The position numbers and the translations under genes are program-made. Of a stretch of DNA of 64,000 bases, positions 17,032-24,850 are shown one piece after another. Each line of letters opens with the position of its first letter. Position 1 is the stretch's first letter. Where the stretch lies: contig NZ_FNCG01000008.1 in NCBI RefSeq assembly GCF_900100945.1, positions 186,001-250,000 of the forward strand, read 5' to 3'. This stretch comes from Mucilaginibacter gossypii. Lineage in GTDB: Bacteria > Bacteroidota > Bacteroidia > Sphingobacteriales > Sphingobacteriaceae. The notes under the pieces were generated by a model, which did no database searches, had not been told where the DNA came from, and saw nothing but the letters and a program-made list of their open reading frames with translations.

Positions 17032-20031
17032 TTAGAACAGTTTTTCTTCCAATAAATCTTTCCAAATAATAAGCCCTTTTGAGTCTTTTGAATAGTCATG
17101 TACGATACGGCTAAAATGTTCGGGATTTGTTTCAAGATATTGCTGCCGCCCCTTTGTTCGTATCTGTCCAAGCAGCCCATCTATCTTCTTGATACTTCGT
17201 TCAAGTTCATAAACAGACTTTTCTATATGCCATATATAGGTCGCTTCTTCGGTGTCTAATGTTTCCCAAACCAAATGATATTGATTATTACCGGAAAGTA
17301 AAAATACAAAGGAGAAAGGTTCTAATACAAAACGGAGCTTCAGTATCGTTCGTTCGTGTTTTTGAGAAAGGTAACGGAGGTGTCGGTGATGTTTATATTG
17401 CTTAAGAGCCAGTATGTTTTCCAAAAGGTCATCTTCGTTGGTGTAAAGCAATTGCTCACCGCCCCCCTGTAATTGACCTCCCTGTAATTGACCCGAATCC
17501 AATAAATTTTCTTCGCTTGCCGGGATGCTCTTGATGATTTCTTTATTCAAGAACCGGAACTTGACACTTTCAATAACCTCGCGGTTTAATTTATCAAGAT
17601 CATTAGAAGAGGCCGATTTAAATACCAACCTGTTATATTGAAAAGTAGCCCGGATATTAACTAATGCTGTTGTGCTTTTAAGAAACCGGATAAAGTATGG
17701 TTTAAGTACGGTAAACTCCGGTCTAACATTCAGGTTTTCAATCTCAAACTCGACCTCCTTGCCATGAAATTCAGCAATGGGATATTTGAAAGCAATGCTG
17801 CCAAATCTGAACTCTAATTGTTCAATTGGCACCTCAATCTTCTCATTGATTTGATCACTTACTATTTCACTTTCATCTATAGGAGTTGTTAAACCATTTT
17901 GATCAAGCTTCTTATAATACAGGTTTCTTTTTTGAAATAGCCTTTCCAGGTAGCTGATCTTATGGTCACGATAATCGTAAATAACAGGCGATACTTCTGA
18001 TCGTTGCACCCTGCCAATATATTGAATGAGTTTACCCTCAAAAGCAAATGGATAAACTAAGAATAAACATTCTATGTTTTGAATATCAGTTCCTTCGCCA
18101 AAATACTGGCCTGTTGTGATCAATACCTGGAAATCGCCTTTATTTATAGCTAACCATTTGGATTTTTTACTTAAGTCGGAATCCTCACCACTCAACGCAA
18201 TGGTGTCGTAATGTTGTTTTAAATATTGTTGTAGGGAGGTAATATGCTCTTTCCGCTCTGTGATGATAACAGCTTTCTTACCAGCATTTAGCTGTGAAAC
18301 TACATCATTTAAAATGAGTTGATTCCGTGTTGAATCATGGATCAAAATCTTAAAAAGTGTTTCGAACTTATCTGTTTTGGTATTAAACGGCACAAACAGG
18401 TCAGTATCTTTGAGGATGATCTGCGTACCCGTTTGATTTTGTACCTCCGGCGCTTTAACTTCATGGATTATCTCACCCAAGTGGATAAATATCAATTTGC
18501 CATCGTTGTATTTTCTGAATGGTGTAGCTGTAAGCCCATACATATAATAACTATTCAGTTTCCCAATAACCCGCTGATAGGTTTCCGCCGGTATATGGTG
18601 GCATTCATCAATGATAATGGTACCAAAAGCATTCATTAGTTCCATAGCCTCTGTTGATTCCAATGCTTTTTCCATACTTTGGACCATGGCAACAGTAATA
18701 TGCTTACCAGGCCTTTTTTTTCCCTGACCGATGCGACCAATATTTTCCTTAGGGATACCCAGGAAAGATTCTATTCGTTCTATCCACTGATCGGCCAACT
18801 GCTTACGGTGAACTAAAATGAGTGCCGGTTGCTGTTTATCTTTTATGATAGCTAAACTTAAAACCGTTTTACCAGAGCCGGGTGGAGCAACTATAACTCC
18901 AAAATCCTTTTTAGAAACCGCTTGCTGCGCGGGTAATTGATACTCCCGTAGTGTTATTGAGCCTTTGAAATTAACAGGTTCTGCTTTTTTCCTTTGATCT
19001 TGAAGAACATACTCAATTTGTTGCTCTTTACAGAAACGCAACAACCTTCCAATAAAACCTCTTGGAACTGAAATCGATTCTGACGTTTCGTTAACCAATT
19101 TAAAATAACGCTTTACACCGAATGTGTTTTTGTTGATGTTCTTTTTTACCTGATACTCATTGTTGGCAAAGTTTAGCTCTTCTTTTAGAAAAGCAACAAG
19201 TGAGGCAGGTAAACCTATACGGCTGATATGAATTTCGTTACGCAACACAATTGCCAACTTTCCTGTAATGGGTTGTTCGTTTCGAAATAGTCCTGTAGAA
19301 ATTTCATCTTGATTTGTTTGCTCTTTATAAATATAATTGAGTTGGCTTGTAGTGATCCTATTGATTGTTTTTAAAAAAGCCCATTGGTCATCAAATGACT
19401 GTAAGGTTTCGGGATCAATGAAACAGCTATTGCCATTACTCAAACTCGTTTTATTTAAAGGCAAAGCAATAAGGTTGCCTAATCCTTTTTTTGAATGATA
19501 ATCCTGGTTGGGGAAAAGCCGGTCGAAGCTTGAGTTTTTATCGAATACAGAAATTAAACCTGCTTTCTGCAACAACGTCATCATTATCTTTCTGCTTCTG
19601 AATGCTTCATAAGGCGCTTCAAAAAACATCCAAACGTGACCGCCTTTGCCGGAACGTGAGCGTTCTAAGTAAGCTGGTATATCATATTCCTCACAAATTT
19701 TAATAAATGTTCTGCATTCTTCAATCCAATTCGCCTCGTCAAAATCTGCCGCAATGAACCAGGAAGTGTTATCTTGTAACAATGGGTACAAGCCGATAAC
19801 CTGTTCGCCTTTAAGGTGTTTTATTAAATGGTCATCTGTTAACGATTGATATGTTTTATCAGTAAAGGTTTGAAAAGTACCGCCTTTCATTTGATGCAAC
19901 CTATATCGGTGGGGATCAAAATTGTAAGCTGGCATATAGCTGCTTTTACCACCTTTTTCCCATCTTAATGCAAATACATCTTCCCTGCCTTTGAATAGGG
20001 ACTTGTATAAATTTAATCGGTCATCTTTCAT
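17032..20031 (-). CDS. Primase-helicase fusion of the TOTE conflict-system type
   Basis: A 999-residue protein joining an archaeo-eukaryotic primase-like domain and a superfamily 2 helicase. The primase part shows the metal pair D96-x-D98 (A-A-D-F-D) and S-G-K-G-G-H132, the expected catalytic motifs. The helicase has APPGSGKT near residue 387, IIIDECHHIP near 474, GLTATPFR near 500, F-G-E-G-T-D-I-Q and Y-I-G-R-V-Q-R-S. About 300 C-terminal residues are unassigned and contain a duplicated linker, SGQLQGGQLQGGGEQ, near residue 847. This fusion resembles proteins described bioinformatically as TOTE conflict systems, proposed to act against invading nucleic acids. The gene is AT-richer than the ICE and directly abuts its attachment site. 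Confidence 0.8.
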   Translation of the reverse strand: MKDDRLNLYKSLFKGREDVFALRWEKGGKSSYMPAYNFDPHRYRLHQMKGGTFQTFTDKTYQSLTDDHLIKHLKGEQVIGLYPLLQDNTSWFIAADFDEANWIEECRTFIKICEEYDIPAYLERSRSGKGGHVWMFFEAPYEAFRSRKIMMTLLQKAGLISVFDKNSSFDRLFPNQDYHSKKGLGNLIALPLNKTSLSNGNSCFIDPETLQSFDDQWAFLKTINRITTSQLNYIYKEQTNQDEISTGLFRNEQPITGKLAIVLRNEIHISRIGLPASLVAFLKEELNFANNEYQVKKNINKNTFGVKRYFKLVNETSESISVPRGFIGRLLRFCKEQQIEYVLQDQRKKAEPVNFKGSITLREYQLPAQQAVSKKDFGVIVAPPGSGKTVLSLAIIKDKQQPALILVHRKQLADQWIERIESFLGIPKENIGRIGQGKKRPGKHITVAMVQSMEKALESTEAMELMNAFGTIIIDECHHIPAETYQRVIGKLNSYYMYGLTATPFRKYNDGKLIFIHLGEIIHEVKAPEVQNQTGTQIILKDTDLFVPFNTKTDKFETLFKILIHDSTRNQLILNDVVSQLNAGKKAVIITERKEHITSLQQYLKQHYDTIALSGEDSDLSKKSKWLAINKGDFQVLITTGQYFGEGTDIQNIECLFLVYPFAFEGKLIQYIGRVQRSEVSPVIYDYRDHKISYLERLFQKRNLYYKKLDQNGLTTPIDESEIVSDQINEKIEVPIEQLEFRFGSIAFKYPIAEFHGKEVEFEIENLNVRPEFTVLKPYFIRFLKSTTALVNIRATFQYNRLVFKSASSNDLDKLNREVIESVKFRFLNKEIIKSIPASEENLLDSGQLQGGQLQGGGEQLLYTNEDDLLENILALKQYKHHRHLRYLSQKHERTILKLRFVLEPFSFVFLLSGNNQYHLVWETLDTEEATYIWHIEKSVYELERSIKKIDGLLGQIRTKGRQQYLETNPEHFSRIVHDYSKDSKGLIIWKDLLEEKLF

Positions 20032-20089
20032 TTAGCTTTCTCCAAATTTATGAAACTAATTAATACCCATTATTTTCAGATAGTAAATC

Positions 20090-20193
20090 GGATTACATAC
20101 AAAAGTATGATGCGTTACTTTATTCATGCAAATCGTAAGTAATCCTTATGTATTTTGTAATTTTAACCCATGTAAATTGTAAGTAATTCTTAC
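20090..20193. promoter_or_regulatory. Repeated operator-like sites between divergent genes
   Basis: Two 25-base near-copies lie 44 bases apart, starting CATGCAAATCGTAAG at 20125 and CATGTAAATTGTAAG at 20169. Each contains an inverted repeat of type GTAAG-N5-CTTAC (one mismatch in the first). A CATAC-AAAA-GTATG inverted repeat is at 20096-20109, and GGATTAC at 20090 is inverted as GTAATCC at 20139. The spacing of about four helical turns suggests cooperative binding of a dimeric regulator affecting the ATPase gene (start 20214) and perhaps the primase-helicase. Confidence 0.5.
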
Positions 20194-20213
20194 CTTTACT
20201 TAGATTTATAGCT

Positions 20214-21377
20214 ATGAGCAAATTTATTCAAAGACAAATTTCGCCTATTATAAAGGCTCAAAAAAACAAATTTCCGGTATTGGCTGTTACCGGACCAAGA
20301 CAATCAGGTAAGACTACTTTGTTGAAAGAGTTGTTCAGTGATTACCGCTATGTAAGTCTTGAAAACCCCAATACCCGCTCGTTTGCTTTGGATGACCCGA
20401 TTGGTTTTCTAAATCAGTATGACCAGAAAGTTATCCTTGACGAGGTGCAACGGGTGCCGGAACTGTTTTCTTATATACAAGGCAGGGTTGACGAATCTAA
20501 AATGATGGGGCAATATATCTTATCAGGTTCTCAAAATTTCCATCTGTTAAATAATATTACACAAACTCTGGCAGGCCGGGTTGCTTTATTCAAATTACTG
20601 CCGTTAGATTTTACGGAGTTAAAACGAACAGGTTTATTAGAAAATTCATACACGCAGGCAAGCATCAAAGGATTTTATCCGGCCATATTTGACAGGGATA
20701 TTGATCCGGCTATTTTTTATGCTAATTATATTCAGACATACATTGAAAAAGATGTGACAGAATTAATGAACATAAGGGACCTTAAGCTATTTCGTACCTT
20801 CTTAGGTTTGTGTGCTGGTCGTGCGGGGCAATTACTGAATTTTAGTGCCTTGGCTAATGAGTGCGATATTTCACATAACACCGCCAAAGCCTGGCTGTCT
20901 ATACTTGAAAGTAGCTACATTGTATTTCTTTTGCAGCCTTACCATCAAAACTTTAATAAGCGGTTGATTAAAAGTCCTAAATTATATTTTTATGATACTG
21001 GCCTTTTAAATCACTTATTGGGAACAAGAACTACCGAAGAACTGGAAGAAAATAGATTGAAAGGGCACATATTTGAAAACATGATCCTGGCGGAATATCA
21101 AAAACAGAACCACCATTTATACCTGCATCAGGATTATTATTTTTGGCAGGATAGTAATGCTCATGAGGTTGATCTGCTAATGAAAGAGGGTCAAAAATTT
21201 TCCATTTTTGAGATAAAGGCAACACAAACTATAAGTACCGCTTTGTTTAAGGAAATGGATCGGTTTGAAGAAATTGCAGCTCCTGCAAAGGTAAATAAGA
21301 CGCTGATTTATGGTGGACCTGAAAATGAAAAGAGAACAAAGTATCACGTCATAAGTTGGCAAAATATTTCCGGTTAA
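20214..21377 (+). CDS. AAA_14 / DUF4143 ATP-binding protein
   Basis: A 387-residue protein of the common AAA_14-DUF4143 family. Walker A is GPRQSGKTTL (~27-36), Walker B is V-I-L-D-E-V-Q-R-V-P (~77-86), and a sensor-like L-S-G-S-Q-N-F is near 105. The C-terminal DUF4143 part holds a PD-(D/E)XK-like signature, E-V-D-L-L followed by F-E-I-K-A-T. Family members are widespread and very mobile; their function is unsettled, with ATP-dependent nuclease or toxin-like roles suggested. It is divergent from the primase-helicase, so a shared function is not shown. Confidence 0.88.
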   Translation: MSKFIQRQISPIIKAQKNKFPVLAVTGPRQSGKTTLLKELFSDYRYVSLENPNTRSFALDDPIGFLNQYDQKVILDEVQRVPELFSYIQGRVDESKMMGQYILSGSQNFHLLNNITQTLAGRVALFKLLPLDFTELKRTGLLENSYTQASIKGFYPAIFDRDIDPAIFYANYIQTYIEKDVTELMNIRDLKLFRTFLGLCAGRAGQLLNFSALANECDISHNTAKAWLSILESSYIVFLLQPYHQNFNKRLIKSPKLYFYDTGLLNHLLGTRTTEELEENRLKGHIFENMILAEYQKQNHHLYLHQDYYFWQDSNAHEVDLLMKEGQKFSIFEIKATQTISTALFKEMDRFEEIAAPAKVNKTLIYGGPENEKRTKYHVISWQNISG

Positions 21378-21575
21378 TAGGTCATTTTTTCATAAAAAAA
21401 CACACTCAAAAACGGTGAAAAATTGAAAATAATTCTTAATCTGGTGAAAGACTTTTTTTGAACGATCTTCAAAAACCGCTTTTACAGTATTAAAAACTGC
21501 GATTTTAATCGTTTTTATCTCGAAGAAACTCTGACAAAAGTCAGCCAAAAACACGAAAATGCATAACAAAAAAAA

Positions 21576-21644
21576 CCTCTCAGAGCCTCAAAAACAGCGT
21601 TTGAGTGTTGTTTTGGAGGTATTGAATAATCCGATATTATCCAC
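21576..21644 (+). repeat. Hairpin repeat, copy A
   Basis: Shares with copy B the 11-mer CTCTCAGAGCC and the 13-mer TGAATAATCCGAT, and with copies B and C a central hairpin: an A-rich left arm (CAAAAAC), a GTTTG loop core and a TGTTGTTTT right arm. It ends GATATTATCCAC, one base away from the last 12 bases around the tRNA-Ala fragment end (16859-16870). A terminator follows at once. Confidence 0.7.
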
Positions 21645-21655
21645 TTGATAATCAA

Positions 21656-21676
21656 GTATTTACGATTTGTAAATGC
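21656..21676 (+). terminator. Terminator after repeat copy A
   Basis: An 8-bp stem (GTATTTAC / GTAAATGC, one G-T pair) with loop GATTT is followed by seven T residues. Confidence 0.75.
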
Positions 21677-22052
21677 TTTTTTTGTGCTTTATCAGGTTGT
21701 TTGGGGGCTTATTCAAGAAATTTTTTTTTCAAAAATTACGTCATATTCACCACCAAAACAGGCTAAAATCGCTTAGATAAAGCTTTCTGAAAAGTTCTTC
21801 ATGAAAAAAGCATGCAAGAGGTTGCTCCAGAAGGCTTAAGGCCAATTGTTCAAGGTAATCAATCAACGCGCCTAAATGATAAACCGACAAAGCACTTTCG
21901 GCGTTGATCTTTGTAACCATTAATAGAGATGAAAAGGTCTTGTGTATTTTAGGTATTTGCCGCAAAATGGGCTTATGCTCGACAAAGCGGAAAGGATCCT
22001 AAGGGTTTCAACTTAGTTGGCGTCAGTATGCATAATAGAATTCCTGTTTAGC
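21677..22052. other. Gene-free AT-rich stretch
   Basis: No convincing gene. A 72-codon minus-strand frame (21747-21965) has no recognisable product. A 13-base match to the tRNA-Ala anticodon stem (GCATGCAAGAGGT) lies at 21810-21822. The rest shows nothing clear; decayed coding sequence is possible. Confidence 0.4.
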
Positions 22053-22421
22053 TTATTTTTTAAACAGGAATTTACGATGCGTAACTCCCCAGGCCGAAAT
22101 AGCTTCAATTACTCCGCTTAAAGTCTTACCATGTTCTGTTAACTCATATTCCACCGTTATCGGCTTCGTAGGCATCACGGTCCGGACTACTATTTGATTT
22201 TGCTCCAGTTCCTGTAACTCTTTGGAAAGCATTTTGGCAGCAATACCATCTATTCCACGCAGCAGATCCATAAACCGCACCTTGCCATATAGCAGAAGCC
22301 ATCCGATAATCTGAATTTTCCATTTCCCAGATAATAAGATCATTGTATCCTTTATCGCAATCAATTGCTCTTTACAATCAGGTATTTCCGGGGCTTGCTT
22401 TTTTGTATTCATATACTGCAA
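22053..22421 (-). CDS. HxlR-family winged-helix regulator
   Basis: A 122-residue regulator with the HxlR pattern: L-S-G-K-W-K-I-Q-I-I-G-W-L-L, R-F-M-D-L-L-R-G-I-x-G-I, M-L-S-K-E-L-Q-E-L-E and Y-x-L-T-E-H-G-K. A second ATG at 22412 is an equally likely start. A single N-terminal Cys (C16 in I-P-D-C-K-E-Q) is placed like the sensing cysteine of thiol-switch members such as YodB and HypR. Divergent from the DoxX/DsbA/SDR operon with a palindrome midway between, it is the likely repressor of that operon and of itself, perhaps answering to oxidants or electrophiles. Confidence 0.88.
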   Translation of the reverse strand: MQYMNTKKQAPEIPDCKEQLIAIKDTMILLSGKWKIQIIGWLLLYGKVRFMDLLRGIDGIAAKMLSKELQELEQNQIVVRTVMPTKPITVEYELTEHGKTLSGVIEAISAWGVTHRKFLFKK

Positions 22422-22464
22422 AATTACGATGGTCGATTTATGGTTAGCGGCTTAGTTTCATAGA

Positions 22465-22478
22465 GGAAACCGGTTTCC
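22465..22478. promoter_or_regulatory. Palindromic operator candidate for the HxlR regulator
   Basis: A perfect 14-bp palindrome, GGAAACCGGTTTCC, lies almost exactly midway between the two divergent starts (22421 and 22544). Its symmetry and place fit binding by a dimeric winged-helix repressor. Confidence 0.6.
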
Positions 22479-22516
22479 AAAGGGTAACAGATAACATTTA
22501 TAAAGTTACTTCAAAA

Positions 22517-22524
22517 TAATTTTG
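22517..22524 (+). promoter_or_regulatory. Candidate -7 box of the DoxX operon
   Basis: TAATTTTG matches the Bacteroidota -7 consensus TAnnTTTG, 20 bases before the ATG. I do not see a clear -33 TTTG at the usual distance. Confidence 0.4.
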
Positions 22525-22543
22525 TGCCGTAAATATTTGAACC

Positions 22544-22918
22544 ATGCAGAAAGAAAAAAGAATTTATTGGATAGTTATCATTATCGCCATGGCGCTGATT
22601 GTGCTGCCGTCCTATTTTGCCCCGAAAGCGTATTTAATAGAGTCCATACACAGACTTGGCTTCCCGGTTTACTTTGGTCTGGAATTAGACATCTGTAAGA
22701 TCGTTGGCGCCATAATTATCCTCATCCCCGCCGTACCCGTTATGTTCAAAGAATGGGCTTATGTCGCTTTCGGAATATTGCTGCTTTCCGCAAGCCTGGG
22801 GCACTGGCTCGCTGATGGCCCTGCAAAAGGTACAGCACCGCTGATCCCGTTTGCCATACTATGTGTATCCTACTATTATTTCAGAAAACTAAACTATCCG
22901 GTGACCGCAAAACGCTGA
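22544..22918 (+). CDS. DoxX-like family membrane protein
   Basis: A 124-residue protein with four hydrophobic segments (~8-26, ~46-64, ~70-88, ~96-114) and the DoxX-like features F-P-V-Y-F near residue 40 and K-E-W-A-Y-V-A-F-G near residue 64. Such proteins often accompany thiol-redox enzymes, which fits the DsbA-like gene three bases downstream. Function is known only in outline. Confidence 0.82.
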   Translation: MQKEKRIYWIVIIIAMALIVLPSYFAPKAYLIESIHRLGFPVYFGLELDICKIVGAIIILIPAVPVMFKEWAYVAFGILLLSASLGHWLADGPAKGTAPLIPFAILCVSYYYFRKLNYPVTAKR

Positions 22919-22921
22919 AAA

Positions 22922-23635
22922 ATGAAAATAGAGATCTGGAGCGATGTGATGTGCCCGTTTTGTTATATCGGCAAGAGAAATTTTGAGGCTGCCCTGGCAA
23001 AATTTCCTGACAGGGATGATATAGAGGTAGAATGGAAAAGTTTCCGGCTTGACCCTGCCATGCCGGAAGTGCCGCGGTATCAGGAAAACATGTACCAGTT
23101 TGTGGCTGCACGTAAAGGGATCAGCTATGACCAGTCAGTTGCCATGCATGAACAGGTAGCAAGGATGGCTGAGAATGCAGGTCTTGACTATCAGTTCGAT
23201 AAAATGCTTGTCACTAACTCGCTGAAAGCGCATCGTATTATCCAAATGGCAAAAACAAAGGGACTGGGAGAAAAAGCAGAAGAACGACTGTTTTATGCCT
23301 ATTTCACAGAGGGCAAGAATCTTTCTGATGATGCGGTTCTAACAGAACTTGGAATCAGTATAGGCCTGACGGCTACAGAGGTAAAAGAAGCCCTCACCAA
23401 TCCTGTTTTTCAACATCAGGTAGAAGCCGACGGTGCAGAAGCATCCAGGCTGGGGGCAAAAGGGGTTCCTTTCTTTGTAATAGATCGCAAATATGCCATC
23501 GCTGGCGCTCAGCCTGGTACTGAAATTCTTAAAGTACTGCAAACTGCTTACGCTGAATGGAAGAAGGACAACCCCGGCCTGATCCATGTTAGACAGGGTA
23601 ATACCTGTGCGCCCGGTAATGACTGTACAAATTAA
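22922..23635 (+). CDS. DsbA-family oxidoreductase (FrnE-like)
   Basis: A 237-residue cytoplasmic thioredoxin-fold protein with the active site C11-P-F-C14 at the usual place after M-K-I-E-I-W-S-D-V-M. The cis-Pro loop is K-G-V-P-F-F-V-I near residue 181. No signal peptide. The end carries two extra cysteines (N-T-C-A-P-G-N-D-C-T-N), recalling the second cysteine motif of FrnE proteins. It probably oxidises or isomerises protein thiols or handles glutathione-like adducts. It sits mid-operon under the HxlR regulator. Confidence 0.9.
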   Translation: MKIEIWSDVMCPFCYIGKRNFEAALAKFPDRDDIEVEWKSFRLDPAMPEVPRYQENMYQFVAARKGISYDQSVAMHEQVARMAENAGLDYQFDKMLVTNSLKAHRIIQMAKTKGLGEKAEERLFYAYFTEGKNLSDDAVLTELGISIGLTATEVKEALTNPVFQHQVEADGAEASRLGAKGVPFFVIDRKYAIAGAQPGTEILKVLQTAYAEWKKDNPGLIHVRQGNTCAPGNDCTN

Positions 23636-23665
23636 CCGATCAATGAAAAAACAAAAAGAATAAAG

Positions 23666-24352
23666 ATGAAAAAAACAATAGCCATTGTGGGTGCGGGTCC
23701 GGGTGTAGGATTTGCCGTGGCAGAAAAATTCGGAATTGAAGGCTACAATGTTGCGCTGCTTGCGAGAAATGTGGAAAAACTAAATGCGCTGAAAGACGAT
23801 CTGTTAAAAAAAGGCATTGAGGCTGCAACTTTCCAGGCCGATATATTAGACCGGGGGCAGTTGACCAGCGCGCTGCAAGAGGTTATCCACCATTACGGAG
23901 CAATTGATATATTGGAATTCAGTCCGACCCCCACCTGGGAAAGTATGCGGACTGCCCGGAATATAGATATAGCAAATGAACAATATCATCTCGACTACCA
24001 GGTACTCGCTGCAATAACTGCCGTGCAGGTTGTACTCCCACAAATGCTGGAAAGGAAAGACGGTAGCGTCTTGTTTACTACGGCATCCTCCGCCCAGCAT
24101 CCAGTAAACAGAACCGCCAGCTTCGGCGTTGCCGCAGGCGCTTTATTAAATTATGCGCGGTTGCTCAACATGGACCTGAAAGAGGACGGCATTTTTGCTG
24201 GTATTGTGTCAATTGGTGCTTTGGTTGTAAGTGAGGGTAAACACAAAGGGGATTTTCCGGATGGAATGCCAACGATAACAGCAGCAGAGGTGGCAGAAGC
24301 GCATTGGAATCTTTATAACCAACGCAATGTTGCAGAAATCATGTTGCCTTAA
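23666..24352 (+). CDS. SDR-fold protein lacking the catalytic Tyr-Lys pair
   Basis: A 228-residue Rossmann protein with the cofactor loop G-A-G-P-G-V-G near residues 8-14 and a D near residue 53. The active-site region reads T-T-A-S-S-A then A-S-F-G-V-A-A-G-A-L: aligned with the usual Y-x-x-x-K, Tyr is Phe and Lys is Ala. It is probably not a classical dehydrogenase; a binding, sensing or NmrA-like role is possible. Last gene of the HxlR-controlled operon, 30 bases after the DsbA-like gene. Confidence 0.82.
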   Translation: MKKTIAIVGAGPGVGFAVAEKFGIEGYNVALLARNVEKLNALKDDLLKKGIEAATFQADILDRGQLTSALQEVIHHYGAIDILEFSPTPTWESMRTARNIDIANEQYHLDYQVLAAITAVQVVLPQMLERKDGSVLFTTASSAQHPVNRTASFGVAAGALLNYARLLNMDLKEDGIFAGIVSIGALVVSEGKHKGDFPDGMPTITAAEVAEAHWNLYNQRNVAEIMLP

Positions 24353-24500
24353 TTTGGCGGCGGAGTTTTGACTATCAGCGTTGAAGCAGATCCACGCAAA
24401 TGCAATTGAATAAAAGTTTTTCGCGTTCGATTAGATCAAGTATATGGATATTTCGGAGGTCTTGGCCATTATATTCCATGCGCTTGAGGGCACAAAACTA

Positions 24501-24566
24501 CTCTCAGAGCCCAAAAACCGTGTTTGGGAGTTGTTTTTGAGGCCCTGAATAATCCGATCTCCGCAT
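24501..24566 (+). repeat. Hairpin repeat, copy B
   Basis: Aligns with copy A over CTCTCAGAGCC, the CAAAAAC...GTTTGG...GTTGTTTTTGAGG hairpin and TGAATAATCCGAT. The tRNA-end-like box is degenerate here (GATCTCCGCA). It lies about 150 bases after the SDR gene, directly before a strong terminator. Confidence 0.65.
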
Positions 24567-24575
24567 CTTTTTCGC

Positions 24576-24612
24576 AAAATCCGCCGAGTTTCGCAAGAAA
24601 TCGGCGGATTTT
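24576..24612 (+). terminator. Strong terminator after repeat copy B
   Basis: A 16-bp stem with one bulged G and a GCAA tetraloop, outer arms AAAATCCGCCGA and complement, followed by C and seven T residues. It ends the HxlR-controlled operon. Confidence 0.85.
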
Positions 24613-24850
24613 CTTTTTTTACATACGTTTTTAAACAGTCTGGGATATCCCAAAAATGATGGCGATAAGACCCGCAGCCGCCTGATAAAAGGACGAAATC
24701 TTTGAGGATAAGCCTGGAAATACCATATAGTCATAAATTAACAATGATATTTGCATCAACCGGGTTATATTTGTCAAAACAACACCAATTAAAATAAATT
24801 ACTGAAGCCTTTATTGGTTGCTGCGAGTGACTATTCATCAAATTTTAATC
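24613..24850 (+). promoter_or_regulatory. Leader of the hybrid regulator gene
   Basis: TATATTTG at 24766-24773 fits the Bacteroidota -7 box and is the best promoter candidate; no matching -33 box is evident. An inverted ACCAAT/ATTGGT pair lies on either side of 24800. Nothing else is recognised. Confidence 0.4.

Noticed and set aside
17032..21377. Primase-helicase and AAA/DUF4143 ATPase as one defence operon
   Set aside because: They are divergent and each occurs alone in other genomes as known from the families; a joint function is not shown.
21810..21822. 13-base match (GCATGCAAGAGGT) to the tRNA-Ala anticodon stem
   Set aside because: No T-arm or acceptor strand follows, so it is not a tRNA fragment on its own; it may be chance or an extreme relic.
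21747..21965. 72-codon minus-strand frame
   Set aside because: No recognisable motif, neighbour or start signal; kept only as part of a gene-free stretch.
24818..24850. TTG start for the hybrid regulator
   Set aside because: It would put 11 polar residues before a good signal peptide; ATG 24851 is better.
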